Assembly: GCF_038433465.1 (NCBI RefSeq)
Contig: NZ_JAESVF010000012.1
Span: forward strand, 8,556 to 72,555
DNA: 64,000 nucleotides
Origin: Galbibacter sp038433465
GTDB lineage: Bacteria; Bacteroidota; Bacteroidia; Flavobacteriales; Flavobacteriaceae
Reading direction: 5' to 3'
Part shown: positions 58,291-64,000 of the stretch, piece by piece
How the letters are laid out: every line of letters begins with the position of its first letter
Numbering within the stretch: the stretch's first letter is position 1
Position numbers and translations under genes: made by a program
Notes under the pieces: generated by a model
The model's input: only the letters and a program-made list of their open reading frames with translations
What the model was told of the DNA's origin: nothing
Database searches by the model: none

Positions 58291-60228
58291 TTACTTATTC
58301 AGAATAATAAACTCACTTCGTCTGTTTAACTGATGTTCCTCAATACTACAAGGCACGCCGTCCGAACAATGGTTTACCAACGATTCCTCTCCATAACCTC
58401 TCCCCGATAATCGCGACGGATCGATATTTCCTTTTTCAATGATATACTGAATGGTTGCTTTATTTCTTCGTTCCGATAAGCTCAAATTATAATCGGCTGG
58501 TGCTCTACTATCGGTATGCGATCGCACATCTATTTTTAACTGCGGAAAGGTTTGCATCGCATCAATTACCTTTTGAAGTTCTATTTCTGCATCTGGACGA
58601 ATATTAGATTTATCAAAATCAAAATAAATAGGATTTAGCTTCAACACCTTTCCTAAATCTGTTCCCATTACAAAATCTCCTTTCTTCAAAAGTATGGTCG
58701 TTTCAATAGTTTCCGTAGGCAAATTTCCAGTTGCAATTACTTTTTCTTCTTTTGTATAATGTGTTTTTTCGGCTCGCAAAGCATAATTCTGCATACAACC
58801 TAAATAATTTTCATACGAAAACCTCCCTTCAACATCGGTATAAACTTGAGCTATTAACTGCTGATTTCCGTCGAGTAAAGAAACCGATGCATCCGCCAAA
58901 GGCATTTGTGTATCGGCATCGAGTACCACTCCTTTTAACAACTGAAAACAACTTGTGAAAAGTGGCGAAGTTTCTTCAATTTCATAAATATCATCATTTC
59001 CTGCATCCCCATCGCGGTTGGAAGCCACATATCCTTTTTTGGTTGCTGAATCGATAATAAATGTAAAATCGTCACTCGATCCATTAATCGGTTTCCCAAT
59101 GTTAAACGAAGGCCCAACACCACCGTCGGAAGTAATTTGTGCCACAAAAACATCCAAACCTCCAAGTCCGATATGTCCATCCGAAGCAAAAAATAATTTA
59201 TTATCAGCATCAATAAACGGAAAAGTTTCACGCCCTTCTGTATTGATTTGTTTTCCTAAATTTTTCGGTTTCCCAAAACCGTTCTCTTGAATTTCAACCT
59301 TGTACAAGTCAGACTGACCAAAGCCTCCAGGCATATCCGAAGAAAAATACAATGTTGATTCATCACTACTCAAAGCAGGATGCGCCACCGAATATTCGTC
59401 GCTATTAAAAGGAAGCGCACTTACCTCCCACGCGTCGTTAACTTTTGTCGCTTTAAACAACTTTAATCGGTTTACACCCTTGCTATCTTCTCGATACGAA
59501 TGATTTACATAATTGTTTCTTGTAAAGTAAATTGTATTCCCGTCCTTAGTTGCTACGGCAGTAGATTCGTGGTATTTTGTATTTATTTTATTGCTGAAAG
59601 ATTTTACTTTGGAAGTAGAGTCTACTGAAATGAAATACAAATCGAGAAAAGGTTGCTCATTCCACTGATGAATATTTTTTGATGCCTGAAGTCGCTCTCT
59701 ATTCGAGGCAAATAGAATTCCATTTTTATAAAAAGAAGGCGCAAAATCTGAAAGTGGCGAATTAAAAGAAGCTTTCGAAATATTAAATTTTCCTGACTGT
59801 AATTCGATTTCTTTCAAATAATCGCGATTTTGATTGAACAGTTTAGCCCTAAAATCATCGCCTTCTGCTTCGTAAAATTGTTGCATCACTTTATCTGAAA
59901 AATCATAGTTTCCTGTGCTTTTCAAACTCAGTGCAAACCTGTACAAGTATTCAGCTTTTATAGGCGAATCCTTCATATACCGTTTTTGATACCAATACGA
60001 AGCAGTTTTATAATCGGCTGTATAGTAATACGAATCGGCTAGTTTTTCTAACAATTCATCAGAAGCATCTTCGCCTTCCTTTTCTGCTACTTTTAAATAA
60101 TAATCGCGCGCATTGATAAAGGCATAAGCATCGTAGGCTTTATCTCCTCTATTTTCAATTCTCGATTGCGCTTCTGCAGAAAAAAAAGAGATCAAAGCAA
60201 CTAAAGTTATTAGGATGTTAAGTTTCAT
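58291..60228 (-). CDS. OmpA-family outer membrane protein with TPR-like and PD40 repeats
   Basis: 645 residues: signal peptide to about residue 20 (FFSAEAQ), a TPR-like helical region (25-140), WD40/PD40-type propeller blades (150-400: ALSSDESTLYFSSDMPGGFG, ADNKLFFASDGHIGLGG), a carboxypeptidase-regulatory-like beta-sandwich (LLKGVVLDADTQMPLADASVS) and a C-terminal OmpA peptidoglycan-binding domain (IYFDFDKSNIRPDAEIE ... LSLSERRNKAT). Proteins of this layout anchor T9SS and gliding components to the cell wall (PorE-like). The gene is third in an operon after the adhesin and PorP/SprF genes. Confidence 0.9.
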   Translation of the reverse strand: MKLNILITLVALISFFSAEAQSRIENRGDKAYDAYAFINARDYYLKVAEKEGEDASDELLEKLADSYYYTADYKTASYWYQKRYMKDSPIKAEYLYRFALSLKSTGNYDFSDKVMQQFYEAEGDDFRAKLFNQNRDYLKEIELQSGKFNISKASFNSPLSDFAPSFYKNGILFASNRERLQASKNIHQWNEQPFLDLYFISVDSTSKVKSFSNKINTKYHESTAVATKDGNTIYFTRNNYVNHSYREDSKGVNRLKLFKATKVNDAWEVSALPFNSDEYSVAHPALSSDESTLYFSSDMPGGFGQSDLYKVEIQENGFGKPKNLGKQINTEGRETFPFIDADNKLFFASDGHIGLGGLDVFVAQITSDGGVGPSFNIGKPINGSSDDFTFIIDSATKKGYVASNRDGDAGNDDIYEIEETSPLFTSCFQLLKGVVLDADTQMPLADASVSLLDGNQQLIAQVYTDVEGRFSYENYLGCMQNYALRAEKTHYTKEEKVIATGNLPTETIETTILLKKGDFVMGTDLGKVLKLNPIYFDFDKSNIRPDAEIELQKVIDAMQTFPQLKIDVRSHTDSRAPADYNLSLSERRNKATIQYIIEKGNIDPSRLSGRGYGEESLVNHCSDGVPCSIEEHQLNRRSEFIILNK

Positions 60229-60264
60229 CTGGGTTGGTTTTGTAGATTTATAACTTAGCTTACA

Positions 60265-61200
60265 TTAGAAAAATCTTGGTGAAATAATTTTCTTCCTTCT
60301 GTTAAACAATTCATAGCGTAAAAACACTTCATGCGACCCACCATTGTACTGTGCCAAAGGTGTGGTTTCCCAATCGTAGGCATAGCCAATCATTAATTTA
60401 TCGTCTATTTGAAAACCTGCCAAGGCACTCATAGCCGCATCCCAACGATAAGCAGCACCTAAACTAAACTTGTCGTAAAACAAGAAATTGGCAGAAACAT
60501 CTACCTGTAAAGGAGCTCCACTCACTGCTTTCACTAATGCTGCTGGTTTAAACTTTACATCGTTCGAGAAGTTGAAAACATAACCTGTAATTGCATAAAA
60601 ATGAAGGCGCTCTCCTGCTGTACTATTGCTCGACTCGTCAAAATGTTCGGTTTCTAACATATTTGGGATACTCACTCCAACATAAAATCTATCGGTATAA
60701 TAATAAGCTCCCGCACCAATTTGAGGAGAAAATTCGTTATCTACATTGTACTGAACACTTGGATCGCCACCACCTGGAGAACCTGTGTTTACACGACTAA
60801 AATCGATATCAAACAAATTCATTCCAGCTTTTAATCCCAACGAAATTTTCCCTCTGTATGACACATTCATGATGTAACTAAAGGTAAAGTCGATTGCGGT
60901 TTCATTGGCAATAAAAATTCGGTCATTGGTTATACTAAAACCTAAACCTACCTTTTCGCCCACAGGACTATGCATGGAGAAATTCATAGTTTCTGGTGCT
61001 CCGTCTAACCCCGTCCATTGATTACGATACAAGGCAATGGCACTAAACATCTCTCGCGTACCAGTATAGGCCGGATTAAACGTCATGGTATTGTACATAT
61101 ATTGGGTGTACTGAGAATCTTGTTGGGCGTTTACCTTTGTAAACTTCCCAACAAAAATCAGTATAAAAATTACAAGTATTTTATTTAAATCTATCTTCAT
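60265..61200 (-). CDS. PorP/SprF family type IX secretion membrane protein
   Basis: 311 residues. It has a signal peptide (NKILVIFILIFVGKFTKVNAQ) and an outer-membrane beta-barrel with the family opening QDSQYTQYMYNTMTFNPAYTG and the ending VFLRYELFNRRKKIISPRFF. PorP/SprF proteins are tied to export and attachment of a partner protein with a type B sorting domain, usually the next gene upstream, which is the case here (12-base gap). It acts in the outer membrane. This pairing supports the idea that the adhesin is this protein's client. Confidence 0.93.
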   Translation of the reverse strand: MKIDLNKILVIFILIFVGKFTKVNAQQDSQYTQYMYNTMTFNPAYTGTREMFSAIALYRNQWTGLDGAPETMNFSMHSPVGEKVGLGFSITNDRIFIANETAIDFTFSYIMNVSYRGKISLGLKAGMNLFDIDFSRVNTGSPGGGDPSVQYNVDNEFSPQIGAGAYYYTDRFYVGVSIPNMLETEHFDESSNSTAGERLHFYAITGYVFNFSNDVKFKPAALVKAVSGAPLQVDVSANFLFYDKFSLGAAYRWDAAMSALAGFQIDDKLMIGYAYDWETTPLAQYNGGSHEVFLRYELFNRRKKIISPRFF

Positions 61201-61212
61201 TCAAAATCAATA

Positions 61213-64000
61213 TTAATCGGTAATTACAAATATTGGTCCAGCTTTTCTAACATTTACTCCGGCTTCATTTATATAATTAAGCACATAGTAATACGTTCCT
61301 GTTGGTAATTTTTTATTACGCTGAATCGTAACTCGTCCGTCGGAATATCCTCTAAATACTTCGCCTGTTGCTCCATAACCTTGTGTTTGGAAAACTCTAA
61401 TTCCCCAACGGTTATAAATTTCCACTGTATTATCTGGATAACAATCCAATCCGTCGATAGTTAAATAATCGGCAATTCCATCGCCATCTGGACTCACAAT
61501 ATCGTAAACTACAACTTCGCAATTTTCTGGATTTAGCGACACATTTGTTCTGTCATCTGGGTTTCCGTCGTTGTTAACATCATTGTCTGTTGGATTGTTT
61601 GGATCATCCGAATAATCCGAAACTTCATTTCCTTGAGCATCTTCTCCCGTAACACGCGCTTGATTTTCAACCACACCATTATCAAGATCGGTTTGTGTAA
61701 TAGTGTAAGACGCTGAGAAAGTTGTGTTATCAGTTTCATTCACACCTAAAGTAGCTATTACATTTCCGCTGATTTCAATTCCATCAAGCTGATCTTCCAA
61801 CGTGATATTGTATAGATCAACATCGCCTGTATTAGTGATCGTAAACAAGTAGTTAATTGTTTCTCCAACCGATGCATAACCATCGCCATTTTCATCATTG
61901 AATACAGCTTCTTTTAATAGACTGATTGATGCAGTTCCATCTAAACTAGTAACCGTAGGATCGTCTTCTGTATTTCCGTCGGTATCATCACCATCATCAG
62001 AAACGTCAGAAACAGTTTCTCCAACAGTATCTAGTGCTCTTGCTTCTACCGTATTACTGATATATTTAGAGTTTACATCGCTTTGCGTAATAGTGTAACT
62101 TGCTAAATACTCAGCACTTTCAGTCACTTTCAACACCCCTTCCGAAGAACCTAAACTCGCTTTGTTAAAGGTAGGCTCGAGAGTTAAAGTTAATGGTTCA
62201 TTATTTCCATCAGTTAAAACATCTGTAATTGTAACATTACTCAAGGCAACTTCTCCTGTGTTGTAAACAATTATGGTATAATCTATAATATCTCCTTCGC
62301 TCGGTTTACCATCTCCGTTATCAGTAAAAGTAGCTTGTTTCGTTACTTTTATTGCTGAAACTGGAGGTGCCGGATCAATGTATTCAACATCTACAGAAGT
62401 AGGATCGTCGGTAGTATTTCCGTCGGTATCATCACCATTATCTGAAACATCTGTAGTTGTTTTTCCATTAGTATCAACCGCTGTAACATTCACCGTGTTT
62501 TCAACAGTTCTAGAAATAGCATCGTCTTCTGTTATTTCATAAGAAGCAACATAAGTAGCAACTTCATTTACTTGTAATGTTCCTTCAGAAGAATTTAAAC
62601 TAGCACCTTCAAAAGTAATTCCAGTTGTTAGCTGAAGCTCTGTTCCTGCTCCGTTAGTTATAATATCTTCTAAAGTGATGTTGAGTAATGTAACCTGACC
62701 CGTATTTTCAACAGTAATTGTATAATCGATACTATCACCTTCACCTATAATTCCGTCATTATTAACATCTACAACAGTAGCATATTTAGTTGCTTCAACA
62801 CCTAAACTTCCAAAAGGAGGTACCACAGTTACCGTTGGATCTTCTGGATCTCCATCGCCATCTGGATCATCGTTTGTAGAATTGTTAGGATCGTCAGAAG
62901 TATCTGTTATCGTTGTTCCTTGCGGATCGGTTCCTGTTGCAATGGCTGTATTAGTAACCGATTCGTTATTTATATCCTCCTCAGTAATCGTATAAAGCGC
63001 AGTAAACGTTGTTGAATCTACTTCTCCCGGAGCTAAAGTAGCAATTGGTCCACCATTAACAGTTACTAATGCATCAGTAATTGTAATATTCGACAAGCTT
63101 ACATTTCCTGTGTTTGCAACAGTAAACGCATAGGTTATAGTTTCTCCTACATCTGCATATCCATTTCCGTTGACATCATTAAATGTTCCTGTTTTTTCTA
63201 AAGCGATATTTCCTTTAGGAGTTAAACTTGTCACCGTTGGATCATCTGGTCCTGGTTCTGTTGGATCATCACTATCTGAGGTATCTTCAACTGGAATACC
63301 TGAAGAATCTACTCCGCTTGCAATCGCGGAATTACTAACACTTCCTGCATCAATATCATCTTGCGTAATGGTATAAACCACACTCGCTATACCTTCCGCT
63401 CCTGGTGCTAAACTCGATGGAACTAAAACTAAGTCAGTTACTCCTATCTGCGTATCATTGATTACGATACCATCTACCGTTACATTTCCTGTGTTGGTTA
63501 CCGTAAAGGTATACCTAATGGTATCACCGACATCCACACGACCATCACCACCATCTGCAACTGCGGAGGTCTTGATGAATTCCAAACATGCCTCTCTAAC
63601 TATATAGCTATTTTCAACAATACAACCATTGCTATCGGTGATTACCACAGCATACGTCCCAGCTGTTAATCCACTTGGGGCTTCTACACTTTCTTGTCCG
63701 CTTGGAAGCATCCCATCCGTTGTCGTCCATGCATAACTATAAGGTGCTACTCCTCCCGTCACACTTATATCTATTGCTCCTACTGATGGATTGTTACATG
63801 AAACATCTGTAATATCTGATATACTATCAATCTCTAATAAAGTCGGCTCAGTGATCGTTACCGAAGTAGTCGCTGTACATCCATTGCTATCAGTTACCGT
63901 TACATTGTACGTTCCTGCGGCTAAACCACTTTCTGTATAACCTGTAGTTACATCCGTCGCTGTGATAGCTCCACTTAAATCATAAGGTGCTGTTCCCCCT
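61213..64000 (-). CDS. Giant adhesin with SprB-type and DUF11-like repeats and type B T9SS sorting domain, N-terminus beyond window
   Basis: The frame stays open to 64000; the visible 929 codons are the C-terminal end. From the right: two SprB-type repeats (GTYAVVITDSNGC, GGVAPYSYAWTT), five DUF11-like repeats of about 130 residues (IALEKTGTFNDVNGNGYADVGETITY and similar) joined by acidic DDPTVTSL linkers, and a C-terminal CHU_C/gliding-type domain (CEVVVYDIVSPDGDGIADYL, IYNRWGIRVFQ, GTYYYVLNY). This last domain is the type B signal for export by T9SS. It heads an operon with PorP/SprF and OmpA-like genes. It is likely a surface adhesin involved in gliding or attachment. Confidence 0.93.
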   Translation of the reverse strand, partial: GGTAPYDLSGAITATDVTTGYTESGLAAGTYNVTVTDSNGCTATTSVTITEPTLLEIDSISDITDVSCNNPSVGAIDISVTGGVAPYSYAWTTTDGMLPSGQESVEAPSGLTAGTYAVVITDSNGCIVENSYIVREACLEFIKTSAVADGGDGRVDVGDTIRYTFTVTNTGNVTVDGIVINDTQIGVTDLVLVPSSLAPGAEGIASVVYTITQDDIDAGSVSNSAIASGVDSSGIPVEDTSDSDDPTEPGPDDPTVTSLTPKGNIALEKTGTFNDVNGNGYADVGETITYAFTVANTGNVSLSNITITDALVTVNGGPIATLAPGEVDSTTFTALYTITEEDINNESVTNTAIATGTDPQGTTITDTSDDPNNSTNDDPDGDGDPEDPTVTVVPPFGSLGVEATKYATVVDVNNDGIIGEGDSIDYTITVENTGQVTLLNITLEDIITNGAGTELQLTTGITFEGASLNSSEGTLQVNEVATYVASYEITEDDAISRTVENTVNVTAVDTNGKTTTDVSDNGDDTDGNTTDDPTSVDVEYIDPAPPVSAIKVTKQATFTDNGDGKPSEGDIIDYTIIVYNTGEVALSNVTITDVLTDGNNEPLTLTLEPTFNKASLGSSEGVLKVTESAEYLASYTITQSDVNSKYISNTVEARALDTVGETVSDVSDDGDDTDGNTEDDPTVTSLDGTASISLLKEAVFNDENGDGYASVGETINYLFTITNTGDVDLYNITLEDQLDGIEISGNVIATLGVNETDNTTFSASYTITQTDLDNGVVENQARVTGEDAQGNEVSDYSDDPNNPTDNDVNNDGNPDDRTNVSLNPENCEVVVYDIVSPDGDGIADYLTIDGLDCYPDNTVEIYNRWGIRVFQTQGYGATGEVFRGYSDGRVTIQRNKKLPTGTYYYVLNYINEAGVNVRKAGPIFVITD

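Overview
The window comes from a low-GC Bacteroidetes chromosome, almost certainly a member of the family Flavobacteriaceae. The evidence is gliding genes gldF and gldG, an SprB-like adhesin with a CHU_C/type B type IX secretion (T9SS) sorting domain next to PorP/SprF-like and OmpA-like genes, a bacillithiol deacetylase gene, a fused CcsBA, and promoters with the Bacteroidetes -7 element TANNTTTG. No species is claimed.

Layout. Bases 1-5717 hold the N-terminal part of a giant secreted repeat protein (minus strand) that runs off the left edge. Bases 6038-33466 are mostly housekeeping: M28 peptidase, tRNA-His, bshB1, ccsBA, a DUF2520/KdsC-like/Maf/MscS run, a YefM-YoeB toxin-antitoxin pair between two ~90-bp direct repeats, an S9 peptidase, a PIG-L deacetylase, a tiny membrane ORF, a sodium:solute symporter, an oxidoreductase, phoH, a SAM hydrolase, gldF-gldG, dnaN, MscS, dps and mnmE. 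Bases 55247-64000 return to the chromosome: katG, a lipoprotein, and an OmpA-like/PorP-like/adhesin operon that runs off the right edge.

Accessory island (33467-55119). The 3' end of mnmE, encoding the conserved C-terminus FCIGK-stop, occurs three times in the same orientation: at 33449-33466, 47392-47409 and 55120-55137. Only the first belongs to a full mnmE. I read this as two integrative elements inserted in tandem at the same site. Each starts with a related tyrosine recombinase gene, then an overlapping helical hypothetical gene, an excisionase-type HTH gene and a replication-type gene, then cargo. Neither has recognisable conjugation or virion genes. Element 1 also has a protein resembling small terminase subunits, so it may be a phage satellite.

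Cargo. Element 1 carries a DUF488 protein, a serine recombinase, a structured RNA plus membrane protein, a tightly overlapping operon (C5-cytosine methyltransferase, a protein with both an Hsp90/MORC-like ATPase and a histidine-kinase-like domain, and a receiver-like protein), and a Fic protein behind tandem palindromes. Element 2 carries a ParB/sulfiredoxin-like protein, a second copy of the structured RNA plus membrane protein, and a GHKL ATPase fused to a Shedu-like PD-(D/E)xK nuclease.

The two strongest candidates for something undescribed are these. First, a ~186-nt RNA present in both elements, with conserved pseudoknot-forming ends, covarying helices and nearly identical spacing, placed ~20 nt upstream of membrane proteins that share only their N-terminal membrane module. 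Second, the methyltransferase / Hsp90-histidine kinase / receiver operon, which looks like a phosphorelay-linked defence system.
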